Source: Entonaema liquescens (Eukaryota; Ascomycota; Sordariomycetes; Xylariales; Xylariaceae). From it: 64,000 bases of DNA. The notes under the pieces are model-generated. The model made no database searches, was not told the origin of the DNA, and worked only from the letters and a program-made list of their open reading frames with translations. A program made the translations under genes and the position numbers. The first letter of the stretch is position 1. Each line of letters starts with the position of its first letter. Shown piece by piece: positions 21,999 to 33,384 of this stretch. The DNA lies in assembly GCA_902805475.1 (NCBI GenBank), contig CADCSX010000009.1, positions 186,001 to 250,000 of the forward strand. The letters run 5' to 3'.

Positions 21999-23037
21999 AC
22001 CAAGTACGAAGAATACTAAAGTCTTTTTCTAAGGGAGATTAACAATATTACTGGTGCGGAGAGGGCTTATGGTGCAGCTATTTACTTTGTATATTTGTAT
22101 ATTATTAAACATATCTACCTACCTCTCAATATATGTACCTAGCAAGGTCAAGCACGCAATAGGACACTGGCGATTTTGAATATTTGGCCGTAGTGATGTC
22201 TAATTGACGACTCTAAACTTGGTAGCGGGTTGTTAATATTCCCGTGATCGTTTCACTTGAAGTAATCAGCCTCACTGTATCCTGTTATGAACAAAATGTT
22301 TCGACCGATTGGTCGGATTTAGGATCCTTCTCAAGTACCTGAACATTATGTAGGTAAATGGTAACTGTTGAAAGGTTCGCTGTCCTTCTAATTAGTTCCA
22401 GAAAAATGCCTAGGATGATGTACCACCACTCAGATTCGCACAGTTGTCTCTGAACTGGAATATAGGCACGCAGACATGTAGCTAGCCGTGCAGAAAATAA
22501 ACTGTGTACCTGGGGTAACATCTATGCAGCATCTGAGAGATACGGAGGGACACCCGAAGATCGGAGAGGCGTGTCTAGAACCCTGATAAGTGCCCGGATT
22601 ATCCACTCGCATACAAACGCCCCTCTGGTACTGATATATAAACCTGCTTCTCAACTACCTAGGTAGGTAGCTAACCTATTCTTTCTCTTTCATGTTCCAT
22701 TTTACTTTGCTTTCAGAACAGGAGCAAGGCCTAACAAGCCATATAGAGTCTTATTTAAAAAAGGGTTAAAAATTCTTAACCCCTTTACGCACGAACTTCA
22801 TACTTAAGCAGTCTGCTCAGGTATACTTATCCCACCGCCGCTTGCCCCCACGCCTGATTAACAGAGACCAAGACCTTACTTCAACAAAGTCACGTCTTGG
22901 TTCGCGAAAACAAAACAACTTTAGGCAACCCACGAACGCAAAGCCTACCTAGGTACCCATCAAGACATACTTCCTACCTCTGGAAGACACCGAAATCCAC
23001 CTTCAGCTTACATTCTTTACATTCTTTACATATCAAT
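21999..23037. other. Intergenic, promoter of small Cys-peptide gene
   Basis: About 1 kb. A TATATAAA element lies near 22635 and a TACCTAGGTA-type palindrome at about 22657. The bases just upstream of 23038 contain a repeated ACATTCTTT word. No other gene was recognised. Confidence 0.5.
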
Positions 23038-23226
23038 ATGCGTTGTACAAAGACTTCCATGGCCATGATGGCTATGGCAACATGTGTTATGGCAGGGCCA
23101 TGGACATACGCAGCCTGTCAGTCTACGTGTGCTGGCTTTACTCTGTGGATCCCGATATTTGGCGCGCCGGCGTATGCCACATGCCAAAGCATGTGCGCAT
23201 GGCTACTACTATCCCCCACCCCTTAG
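23038..23226 (+). CDS. Small secreted cysteine peptide (62 residues)
   Basis: A single-exon frame from the ATG after TATCAAT. The N-terminus is a hydrophobic, Met-rich signal-like segment ending in AGPW. The mature part has two similar blocks, AACQSTCAG and ATCQSMCAW, each with a CX3C pair, separated by a Pro/Phe/Ile-rich stretch. This resembles a group of short fungal secreted proteins that begin GPWxYxxCQxxCA and end in a second CQxxCA block, but the present version is shorter and ends in SPTP. Function is unknown; it could be an effector or surface peptide. It lies between the laccase and a Cys-rich protein gene. Confidence is limited by small size. Confidence 0.6.
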   Translation: MRCTKTSMAMMAMATCVMAGPWTYAACQSTCAGFTLWIPIFGAPAYATCQSMCAWLLLSPTP

Positions 23227-23883
23227 GTAACTCTATAGAGTGAGAATGTCCTGCGCTGTTTGTATTGGTACCATGGTGTTTAGAGATGGATAAAGAGCAA
23301 CAATGCTGCTTGTATAGAGGGGAGATTAACGGGAACGGGGAATTATTCGGGACCGGGCAGCTTATTGATTTAGATTATTTCATAAATTGACGTGTGGATT
23401 AATGTATGGGCAAATGTATGGGCAAACGTAAGGATGAAGACCAATTATAATTAATTTATTTTGCTGCCCCGGCTGTAATGTGCCTGTAGACATTGTACCT
23501 ATTGTTTACATCTAACTAGATGTAGGTAATACTTCCAATTCTAGCAGTATCTAGCCACAGCTACTGATCTTACCTAGCCACAGTTAACCAGCTAACTCAG
23601 GTGGTGGGGTTACAGGTGCAAGGGTTCTACAAAACAAAAGTGGAGATACTAGATTCTTCCTCAATCAACATCATTTGAGCATTAACAAGCACTAATACAA
23701 CAATAAGTCGTGATTATAAAATATTGCTTCAATTACCTACTGTAACTACTACCCAGCTAATTCATTTTTGTAACAGGGAAAGTACCGGCATATCTGAAAT
23801 AAACATCGTTTCCAGCCCATCCTCAAGTCCGACATTCTATACCACTGAGCGGAGTTGGTTTGATACTCGCATGTTCCAACACA
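23227..23883. other. Intergenic between convergent genes
   Basis: AT-rich 0.65 kb with no gene recognised. Confidence 0.6.
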
Positions 23884-24409
23884 CTATGCGCTGCTCGAGA
23901 TATTCCACGGGCGGCAACGGGTCGCAGCACAGAATCCATTACAGCAAGGCCCAGTATACTGCCCGTTGGAGAAGCATTCTCCGTAAGTCGGGATACATGA
24001 GCCCTGGCAGCTAACGCTGATAATGGGTTGAGGTGGCCCAACCACGATCGACTGGAGTCCCGTGTGAGTGTCAATGCTGCTTACCAACGCCTTTTCACCC
24101 GCCGTGTTGAAAGTGCATTGATATATAGCATTGTAATCCGGCGCATCAATGATGCTGACTGAAATATCATTGTCTATGTCCAAACATACCAGGTCAATAA
24201 ATTTATATCCATTGTTCACTTTAATTTCAGGTCTTGGTCGACATACTTGTATTAACCACACTGCCATCGGCAGGCACAGCGAGCTCATAAGAGGCTGGTC
24301 CTCCATGGAATGTGAGATGTGCAACTTGGACGTTCCGCTCTTCGAGAGGATGAGCTGAAGAGCTGGCCATGAGGCTCATGGCGGACAAGGCGGTAGTTGA
24401 GAACTTCAT
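23884..24409 (-). CDS. Secreted cysteine-rich protein with knottin-like C-terminus
   Basis: Two exons, 24409-24247 and 24173-23884, with a 73-nt intron (GTATGT, CATAG); joined phase is exact, giving 150 residues. A signal peptide (MKFSTTALSAMSLMASSSA) is followed by a short propeptide ending EER. The middle domain (HLTFHGGPASYELAVPADG, SVSIIDAPDYNAIYQC) is a small beta-rich unit seen in fungal secreted proteins. The C-terminal 40 residues have cysteine spacing CX3CX6CX9CCX3CX4C, close to an inhibitor-cystine-knot pattern, with eight cysteines in all. Function is unknown; a role in interaction with hosts or competitors is only a guess. Another secreted Cys peptide gene lies about 0.65 kb away, transcribed convergently. 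Confidence 0.8.
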
Positions 24410-25795
24410 GTTGAAGGTTTGTTTTACTCAAAGGTAAAAGGCAGAGGTTAATAATACGGCGAAGCTAAGATTTATTATCTAGGTAGATAAGACTGTTTGA
24501 CTGTGCTGTAATTGTTTGACTATACATTCTATAAAGGACCCAGGGAACTGCCTTCTTATACTGTAGTCACCGATAGCTTTATCACCTAACGAGGTTCATT
24601 ACGAGTGAGCCTTCTGAGATTTCCCCAAGTTGAGCCGATCTTACAGAACACGAGATGTCAGAATACCCCAACCAGGAAGAATAAGCATTCAGCTCTCTTT
24701 AGCAAATACGGATTCCAATCCTTGGCGTTCTTTTGTCCGGCTCAGCTCAGCCCAAGAGCTCTTAGCTGACTCTGGTTAAAGTGATCGTGATCGTGATCAT
24801 GAGCAACACGAGCCACGAAATAAATATGGCCAATTACGATACGGGTTCTAAATAATTCACAACTCGTGTATATCCAATAACCACTCGCCAGATCCTTCAC
24901 GAGGATAGCTCAAGTTTTCATCGTGCATTGGCTTGCCTACGAGCTTATTTGGAACAAAGCCTAGCGACTCGACGTTTTACGGGTTTCTTCTATTGTACGC
25001 TATATCTTTGACCATTATACCGTCAGCTCGCTAAAGCTTGGCGGGCACGAAACTTTTAGATCACTAGCCTATTCGCAGCTTTTTCCCATTAAAAGGCAAG
25101 TCTATTCCGTAATTATACTAGCAGTAACTAGTATAGGGCGATTCTGTGAAGGCCGAGTCCAACGCCAACGCCCGATTCATGACAACACAGTGACGTTAGA
25201 TGACAACATCTTAGGTCTCAGCCTTTGTTTAAAGAATTCTACTAGATCTACTAGATATGAACCTAGCACCACCAAAAATGTTGCCGCATTGCTACTCTTA
25301 CACTTCAGAAATGTTTAGTGGATAGATCGTTACCTACTCCAGAACAGTCCCAATGGCAGCTCATCTTTATTATATACTAGTTAGTACTTAGGTAGTTACT
25401 TCATTTTTCAGACTTGTAGACTTGCCTATTGCGGTTCTTCGCGGGCCTAAGCTGCGCTCTAATTGGTTCGAGGGCCACTCTTGGTGAATACACTAAATTC
25501 TAGAGTGAAAAAAAAATTTTACTGCCTACGTATTTGTTTATTAGTTTGTTGGGGTAACCCGGAAGGTATTATGAGATTTGAAGTAATATTCTACTATAGC
25601 CTCTTGGGGTCGCTCCGAGTAAGCACTGGGAATGGCACATTATGCTGCTGGATATATGGGTTGATATATTTCTCGTCCTAAAAAGGTACTCGTTAGATGT
25701 ATCTATATGTGTGTAGGACTCGTTACGGAAAGTCATTATAGGTAATCTAGGAGTTGGATTACTTATTCGAGGCACCTACCTACCTAGTAGATTTA
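24410..25795. other. Intergenic, no gene recognised
   Basis: About 1.4 kb, AT-rich, with no convincing open frame. A short run of GTGATC words lies near 24780. It contains the promoter of the minus-strand Cys-rich protein gene and the 3' end of the BBE gene. Confidence 0.6.
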
Positions 25796-27612
25796 TTATA
25801 TAAAACTTGCTACATTGCGATCAACATCCAGCTGTAGTTTTCCCTGACAGCTGAATCTGTCGCTCAATATGTCTTCCTCTTCAAACCCAAGACATTTCCA
25901 GCAGTTCAAGAGCCCCTTTGGGTCGTACTTCTTTTAATCTGAAGTAAAGCCGCATAGTTATCGCCCCACCAGGATTGTTGCCAGTTCGGAGTAAAGGGGT
26001 TGGCTTCGTTTAGGTAAGTTCCCCCATCGGTCCCTGTTAACTCTTCCGCAAGAAGCGTTACTCTTGTCACAGCCGTCATGTTTTGCAAGCGGTCGGCATA
26101 TGAAGCATTCCAAGCAATGGTCAGGGATGTCGAAATATCCCAGAGGGAATTATACCAGGCTGGTTGAACAGAGGTTATTGGTCTTGTGCGGTTCCTTGCT
26201 CCCGACTTCGTCGCGGTATTTCCTACAAAGGGGGTGTCCACCGGGCAGTAAAAGTTTCGTGGGTCGAATCCTAATATCTGTGCAGTCTTCATGAAATCCA
26301 TCAACTTGTTAATTCCGACGTCATCGCTAAAAAGCTTTTTTGGTATAAGCCTCGTTGCTAGCACACGAGTCACCCCCGCTGTTGTCAGAGCTTCTGGCAA
26401 GACGTACTTATTCCACACGTCAAGGAAGTTGGGCAGAACCTCTACTACACTACTACCCCCGTGGGCGAGTGCAAACTCTGATGCAGCTCTCATAGAATTC
26501 TTAGCAGAAACGCCACCATCCGTTAAGTTGGCTATCTCTGGCGTAGGATTCATGTAAGTCAGATATGTGCCTCCCGCATGACCCCCCCATCCCTGGTTAC
26601 CCCAGGCCAAGGATTCCCGAGCCATAAGTTCAATCCATTCTAGAGATGTCTCTGCGGTACCGTTTGAAGGTATTTTAATGCTTGAAATTGCGACTGGAAT
26701 CAATGGTTCGACGCGGTGGGTAGCTTCCAGTATAACGCCGAATGTTCCTCCGCCGCCACCCCGCAAAGCCCAGAATAGATCTTCATGCTGACATTGATTA
26801 GCAACTCTAGCAACACCATCTGGCGTGACTATTTTAAACTCAGTGACCCGATCAACTCCGAGGCCATATACTGGAGACAATACGCTATGCCCACCACCAA
26901 GAACCCAGCCTCCAGAAGCTGCAACTGTCGGGGAATAGCCACCGACAAAAGTACTCCTATGTTTATATGCGAAGTTGTAGATATCTCCCGTGCTGACGCC
27001 AGTACCCGCAGTGATGGTACGACCAACTTTCGAGTCTGCTCCACGTCCTTCTGGTACGAAGTCACTATGATAAGTCAGGCCTTGCAACTTGTGTACCCAC
27101 AGCGCTATTGACCCCTTCTGGCTATTCCTAGTCATATAGTCATGGCCGCTATTCTTAATAACCAAAGGTACTCCGTGGTCCTGGGTAAAGTTGAGAGCCG
27201 CGACAATATCAGGAATTCCCTCGACTTCAATGTAATACGAAGGAACACTGCCTTGATTACAAGAAGCCCCTGGGGCGGGCTCAGCCGCCGGAACCGCTCT
27301 GTTATCTAGAATGCACTGATTTACAGGCTCTCCTAGACACATTTCGCCCTGGAGATTCATATAACCACTAGGCCTTTCTGCGCGTATTGAGTCATTCGTG
27401 TAGCCCTCTCGAACGACAGTGCAAGCTGCCTCATCGGTCGTAACTGTATTCCCGTTATAAAGCGAATAGCATGGTAGCGCAAAGGGTCGAATTGAATGGA
27501 GATGTCCACCAACGGAAATGTTGAGTGACGTCCATACATCTTCGCTTTGCCCCTCGCTAAAGAGTACAAGTCGACCAAGCGACCAGACCAAATATATCGT
27601 ATATGGCTTCAT
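25796..27612 (-). CDS. Secreted FAD-linked oxidase, BBE family, frame break near the end
   Basis: One exon. A hydrophobic N-terminus (MKPYTIYLVWSLGRLVLFSEG) looks like a signal peptide. The FAD-binding (PCMH-type) domain has IKNSGHDYMTRN, with His157 the expected covalent flavin ligand, then GGYSPTVAASGGWVLGGG; the second cysteine used by bicovalent members is not present there. The BBE C-terminal motif YLNEANPFTPNWQQSWWG is present. The long frame ends at 25906 with an odd tail, but shifting one base at an A/T run (25932-25935) continues with KYDPKGLLNCWKC and ends at 25796, the normal BBE end. Restored length is about 605 residues. Such enzymes oxidise alcohols, sugars or secondary metabolites. 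A Zn2Cys6 gene lies upstream on the same strand. Confidence 0.85.
25928..25935 (-). other. Frame break in BBE oxidase gene
   Basis: The sequence goes from ALLQIK in one frame to KYDPKGLLNCW in another with exactly one base missing, next to an AAAA run on the coding strand. Family members read straight through this point, so no intron is expected. Confidence 0.75.
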
Positions 27613-28234
27613 ATTAGGCGAGTTGAAAGTTTCGCGTGAGAATTCGCTGGCGATACCAGTGTATAGAAAGGGGAATAATCGCCATACTACAACGGTAAAA
27701 ACACTGATATTATCAAGGCGCAGTTAGCCCCTAATACGAGTTATAATGCTTCGATCTAATTGGGTGTGTCGTTCCCGGGAATATGTTACGGAGGCGGTAA
27801 TATTATGCGGAGTTTATGTTAAGACTACCTACTCCGTAAATGGAGCTCAACGCATATAAATACTACGCAAAGTACAGCTAGTCTGATACGGAATACTACT
27901 ACACCATTCTAGTATGCTACAGACCTTTGACAGTACATACAATGTAATAGCAGATATGCCATATGCTTCCTAGTTGATATTGATTCTATGCGTGGCCTAG
28001 GTATCCCTTATAGTGCGTGCACTATTCAGGTGTCCGAATATGAGGTACCTAGTAAGGGGCCCTCGATAAGCTGACCTGTTCCTGTTCTATTTCTACATCG
28101 CAGTCAAAGTACATAGCTATAATAGCAAGGTGATCATCAAAAGTTGAATAATTCCGACAGGTCGTCGGATGGTAGCATGAGTAAGAGGAATTACGGTGAA
28201 AAGTGGCTCCTAATATTACATAGGGGTATCTTCC
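27613..28234. other. Intergenic between two minus-strand genes
   Basis: About 0.6 kb holding the BBE oxidase promoter. No gene seen. Confidence 0.6.
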
Positions 28235-29530
28235 TCAAGGTCTCGCGCCGGGGATTTCCTTAAGCTCAAAGGCCAATAACTTCCGCGGTATTTCCAGTAC
28301 GTGATTCCACTCCTCCCCTAAGTGTCTCATAGCTACCGTCGCAGCCCTGTTAGCCCAGCCAGTCATATACCACCGCTTTGGACAGCTATTCATGATGGCA
28401 CACCAGTAAACGAAAATGACAAGAGACGTCGAGTGCCTTTGCGAAAGGGTAGAGAGGTACTGTTCTGAAACAGCGGCCGGCCAATCTATAAAGTGACGCC
28501 AATTTCGAGGATACCCATTTACCGCAATAATCCACTCTTTCAAAGCTGTGATCGACTGGAGGCAAGCACGTTTCGTTTCATCCGTAGTATCTTCAGGATA
28601 GTCGAGTGAATCAAGGGTGGCTAACATGTTTAATGTGAATTCACTTAGATGCAAATCGGGTGGATGTGAATGAGGCTGGGTGAGAAGCATCAGTGAGCTC
28701 ACTTGTAGGTATGGCGCCAGTTCAATAGCCAACATGTAGGAACCGCGCAGGGCATAGAGCAGCTCAAGACAGTTGTCTATCGTATCTGCTGTTTTCAAAA
28801 AGTTGGCGAACTGGAAAATTATAACGCCAACCCCAAACATCATAACCGCCATCCAATTAGCCCCATTCACTTCCACCTGTGTATGTCTAAATATCATTGA
28901 TGCTTCGATATGATGTTGATATGCGGAAGTGTACAAGTTCGAGCGCGATGTACTGAGAGACCATTCGTGAAGCTCGTAAAGTGCTGTGAAGCTTCGATGC
29001 ACGTAGTCAAAAACACTTGCTAGGCGACTAAATTCATGAGCAAAAGCTTGTCTTTCAACACTTGGTAGCAAGGATAAAAGGAAAGTCTCCTCCATGACCC
29101 GGATCATTGGACTGGTTGTGCTCAGCTCTAGAACGCGTTTCCGCGTCCCACGTAGACTCTCATTATCGTGAAGAACCCATAAATTCAGGTTAAATGTTAT
29201 GTTTCCGGGCTTTGCAATGTTACTAGGACTATTACCAACATCAAACCTCGGGATGGGAATTTTCTCTTGCACCTTTGAAACCGCAAGAGGGTTCGCTTCT
29301 TGAGTAGTTAGCGGAATAAAGGAGCAGGCTTCTTTACGTCTATAACAGTTCGCGCAGATTGGTGGTTGCAGATTGCACTGGAAACATTGTTAGATGATAT
29401 AAAATCGAGTTAATACTGGAGAAGCTCTCACTCTAACGCGACGCCTCCGACAAGGCACACAACTATTACGGGACTTTCTGTGGAATTGCCGGGAACCACT
29501 CCAACGCTCCTTATTTTGAGCAGACTCCAT
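28235..29530 (-). CDS. Zn2Cys6 transcription factor
   Basis: Two exons, 29530-29432 and 29377-28235, join in phase to 413 residues across a 54-nt intron (GTGAGA, TCCAG). The zinc cluster has spacing CX2CX6CX6CX2CX6C, reading CVPCRRRRVR then CNLQPPICANC, and is split by the intron immediately before the third Cys. The rest is alpha-helical (SFTALYELHEW, FRHTQVEVNGANWMAVMMFG) like the short fungal transcription factors of the sterol-uptake-control type. It is the only non-secreted product in the run from 17.7 to 33.4 kb, so it may regulate one or more neighbours such as the BBE oxidase; this is inferred from position only. Confidence 0.85.
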
Positions 29531-30368
29531 GGAGTAGAGAGCTGAGATGTTAAGTCACGATTTCTTATTGGTTCGCACGAGATGATTTTCAGGAAGTGTG
29601 CAAGCGAAAGTCAAGGCTGACACGGTATTGCAGGTATCTCTAACGAGGGGTTAGGCCCAGAGTGGTTTAATGCCTAGGTTAATTGATGATATTTGACGAT
29701 TAGGTGTCGAATTCGGGTTTCGAAGAACTTGTTCTCATTATTACCGAAGATGTGACCATGAAATGGTAAACCTAAACCGCCATTATGTGTATAATTCATC
29801 CGTAGAAAGCTAGAAAGCCCCTTTTCGGTACTCCGGGTCTCTAACCTAGCTTGTTATTGTGGCAGTTGTGGCGCTGCCTGCAAGCTGATCTCCTGTTACT
29901 ATTCTAGGTCTAGTGTACGAGAATCCCTGCACAATGTCAAGAAGCCCCTATTTACGGTAATTAGTACTCCGCCGCATATGACTACCAGTGAGGAGGTTCT
30001 AGATCGGAGCTTCTAACACATCTCCACGGTTAATTAATGCAAAGCCAATAAGGTTGTCAAGTCGAAATATCTCCGGATGGGCCGAACCGAGCATACCTTT
30101 TCATGATAATTCTATCCTCAACCACGCTTCAGGTTTAGTGTACGAACTTAGGAGTCGCTCGTGTTGACAGACAATTTAGTTATGGGGGCAATGAGTCGCT
30201 TTGCTCCATGTAGTCGTAGTCGCATGTGTACCTATATATATATAAGACTAGGACTTCGTAGTTGCTTCTGCTTTAGTCCAATAGATCTATATAGTACGTT
30301 GCGAAGAGCGTTAACTTCAACTCCTTGTCAATCCTCCGTACCTTGCCTAATTCCTCAGTTGTGATAAG
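29531..30368. promoter_or_regulatory. Divergent intergenic region (Zn2Cys6 gene / amidohydrolase)
   Basis: About 0.84 kb between two genes transcribed away from each other, so it should contain both promoters. A TATATATATA stretch at about 30234 lies 130 nt before the amidohydrolase start and could serve as its TATA element. Confidence 0.5.
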
Positions 30369-31604
30369 ATGCAGTTGAGCCACTTCGCCTCAGCTCTACT
30401 TGCCCTCTCCCAGGGGTCAAGGGCTTGCTTGCACGACCAAATTCGTGCTCCTCAACGACGAGACGTAATGGATGCTCTTAGCAAGAGAGATGTCCCGATT
30501 CCCGTGAAAACAGCGATAACTAACGTTCGAGTCTTCGACGGTTATACTATAGGCAAGCCACGAACAGTTATTATCGACGACGGATACATTACCGAATGTG
30601 AAGAAAATATCCAAGAAACCGTTGACGCTGGTAACCGCATTCTAATTCCCGGCTTGATAGACGCTCACAGCCACGTCTTGGATGTCGAAGGCCTCGAGAA
30701 CAGTACTGCGTACGGTGTCACGACAATTTTCAACATGGCCTGCTCGGACATTGAACTCTGCCTAGCGCTCAAGTCCAATCCAGGATTGACATCGGTTTTT
30801 ACCACCCTACTTTCTGCTTTGGGACCGTCCGGTGGAAACACCGCACTCAACCCGGTGAAGCCCGAGCAAGTACTTCATCCCGGCATAGACCCCAAAGCCC
30901 TTGTCAGCTATTCCTTCAACAATGGTTCCGATTACTTCAAGGTCGTAGGAGAACCGGACGGGCCGACCCTGGATCAGTATAACAAAGCAGTCAACTATAC
31001 ACATTCGCTAGGCCAATTTACCGTCGCTCACGCAGCTGGTCTCACTCCTTACAATCGAGCGGTAACATCACGGATCGACGTTATACAACACATTCCTGAC
31101 GACGCCCTTCTATGTTCCTCTATTATTCAATCCATGAAGGAATACAATCTAGCCGCCACTCCGACTATGGAAATATTTCGCCGCGCATACAGCATTCAGC
31201 CGCAGATAGGACAGTTCCTGCGTGGAAACAAGACGTCTAATTCGACATACGCGAACGTTGTCAAGAATGTAAAAAGCTTATACGATGCCGGCATTACAAT
31301 ATTGGCGGGGACGGACGCGATCGGTAGCACATTGCCCATATTTTACATTCCCTTTGGGGACTCGCTCCATCAGGAACTGCTGAACTTGGTGGATATTGGA
31401 ATGACACCTGCAGAGGCTTTGAGAGCTGCGACGATCGTCCCCGCAACGGTGCATAGGTTGAACGATAGGGGTGCGATTCGGCCTGGTCTGCGCGCTGACT
31501 TGATTCTGCTAAACAGTGATCCTCTAGCGAATATCTCTAATACTAGAGACATTGCTAAGGTCTGGGTTGGCGGCATAGAATACGCCAATGTTGCAAAGCC
31601 TTGA
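30369..31604 (+). CDS. Secreted amidohydrolase-family enzyme
   Basis: Intact single exon, 411 residues, with an N-terminal signal peptide (MQLSHFASALLALSQGSRAC). It has the amidohydrolase superfamily layout: a small beta domain, then metal-binding HxH in GLIDAHSH (His100 and His102), further metal ligands in TVAHAAGLTPYN and VIQHIPDD, and the catalytic/metal Asp in LAGTDAIG, ending with GLRADLILLNSDPL. The closest type by motif is imidazolonepropionase/prolidase-like enzymes that cleave cyclic or dipeptide amide bonds. Secretion is unusual for housekeeping members and suggests action on external amides. The substrate is unknown. Confidence 0.87.
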   Translation: MQLSHFASALLALSQGSRACLHDQIRAPQRRDVMDALSKRDVPIPVKTAITNVRVFDGYTIGKPRTVIIDDGYITECEENIQETVDAGNRILIPGLIDAHSHVLDVEGLENSTAYGVTTIFNMACSDIELCLALKSNPGLTSVFTTLLSALGPSGGNTALNPVKPEQVLHPGIDPKALVSYSFNNGSDYFKVVGEPDGPTLDQYNKAVNYTHSLGQFTVAHAAGLTPYNRAVTSRIDVIQHIPDDALLCSSIIQSMKEYNLAATPTMEIFRRAYSIQPQIGQFLRGNKTSNSTYANVVKNVKSLYDAGITILAGTDAIGSTLPIFYIPFGDSLHQELLNLVDIGMTPAEALRAATIVPATVHRLNDRGAIRPGLRADLILLNSDPLANISNTRDIAKVWVGGIEYANVAKP

Positions 31605-31967
31605 TCTTTTGAATACCTAGGAACCAGCTTGTCATTTTTTTTTCGGGATTAAGAGGTAGCCGAGATTATTGAACCGGCGATTGGGGCCCGCCTTAGGTAC
31701 TTCCGAAATCTTTCAAACGTATAGCAGTCAATATAATATATAGTGCCTTGAAGTAATATGAAAACGAGGTTGTACTAGGCTGTTCTTAGTTGCAATAATA
31801 AATATTTTCATTAGATCTTACCATGTACTAGTTGTAGGTCATGGGAACTGGGGCTTGAGAGAAGTAGCTTCGTATGAGGAATCAATTCATCGAGACCACC
31901 TACGCAACATGGTGTTATTTGCAGACGGATTATTGAGTTTTTACCACATCGTCCTCTGCTCTATTGA
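31605..31967. other. Intergenic between convergent genes
   Basis: Short AT-rich spacer; holds both terminators. Nothing else recognised. Confidence 0.6.
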
Positions 31968-33384
31968 TCAAGCCGGGCCCTCGCCATCAAAGAAGTCCTC
32001 ATCCAGTAGACTCAGCAGAGCCTTTTGTCCTTCCCACTGTTCCTCGGCAGTGGGTCTTATTAGCTCAGGGGGCAACACAAACCCGAACTTCCCCGTGTCC
32101 CGGAGTTCGATAGTATAGGAGAACTCGGCGCGGCCAATGCTATAAACATGGTCAGGCGCCGCACCGGTCGTTGGGTATAATACCGCCCCACTAGGCCCGA
32201 AGGTAAATGTGGTTCGTGCGTCTGAGCTATCCCGAATTGTCTCGCTGACGATGCCGGCCGCCTTGGTCCATTTGCCAAGCTCCGGCGCGTATAGCGTTTC
32301 CTTATACCCAAAGGGTGATAAGATATACTGCCCGTAACTATGCCAGTCTATGTATAACTTGATGCCTGCACCATCACGTAACTTACGCACTAGTTTATCC
32401 AAGCCTTGATTTTCTGGCGTGTCGGACGGCGCCTCACCTTTGTAGCTCTGCGAGCAAGGGTTTGTGGAAGCGCCTAATGGGTTTGCATCCCACGCGAATT
32501 CCCAGTTGCGATTGATATCCCGGCCGAAACAAGACTGGTTTCCAGCTTTAGGCGGCGGCTGGCGGTTCTTACGCCACAGGCGATCGGTTGTTTGGGAATA
32601 TGCAAAACCTTTGACTTATTAATTGACCATCCATGGTAAGGTATGGGCAATGCGGTACATACCGTCTGGATTTACAATCGGTACGATGTAAAAATCGTAC
32701 CTATTTAAAAAGGAACGGATGAGAGAGTCGTTGCCCTTGTAACCAGTAACTAGTTGGAGTGTTATATACTCGACAACCTAAGAATATCAGCTTCCTATTT
32801 CCTATGTCAGTGCGGCGCTACGTCAGACTTACCGGTGATGTGATCCACTCTCTGGCATGAACATTTCCATGGTAAAGGACTGCCGGTTTTCCGGGACCGC
32901 TGGCGCCCCAAAGATGGAGACCGTATATGTTTCTGCCCTCATGAGAGGTGCCAGACGAAATGAGCTCTGAGTTGTTCGGAAAAGACTTTTGCAAATCCTC
33001 GAAATATTGGATATGATCCTTGTAGTCATGGTATGAATCATACCATGAGAGATCTCCAGCTTGTCTTCCCCACACGGACTTTGAACTGGACTCGGCTGCA
33101 ATCGAATCTCCCAAGTTCTCGTGCATAACTTGGTAGTCAATGTCAAGTGCTTCGACTGTTGCAACCTGGTCAGGGGAAATAAGAATATCTAGATGCTTGT
33201 AGACATCCCGGTTCCACTGTTCGTATGCAATTCCTGAGAGTTTCTCCTTTGCAGCCGACGGGTGCCCATGCGTATTGATCCGCAGGACCTTGTATCCATC
33301 GTATGATACGGCATCATTCCTTGGAGGCGTTGGAACGCTTGCGGCGAGCGAAGCAACGAATGGAACTAAGAAAGAAACCTTCAT
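31968..33384 (-). CDS. Secreted metallocarboxypeptidase, M14 (A/B) family
   Basis: Three exons, 33384-32833, 32777-32663 and 32608-31968, join in phase to 435 residues. It has a signal peptide (MKVSFLVPFVASLAASV), an activation peptide of about 105 residues, and a mature catalytic domain. Zinc ligands are His176 and Glu179 in GNVHAREW and His312 in DWHSYGQ; the substrate-binding Asn-Arg is in DINRNW, and the catalytic Glu is about 390 in SYTIELRDTG. The introns have GTAAGT/TTAG and GTATGT/AAAG ends. It is an intact zymogen-type exopeptidase releasing C-terminal residues outside the cell. It converges with the amidohydrolase gene. Confidence 0.93.
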
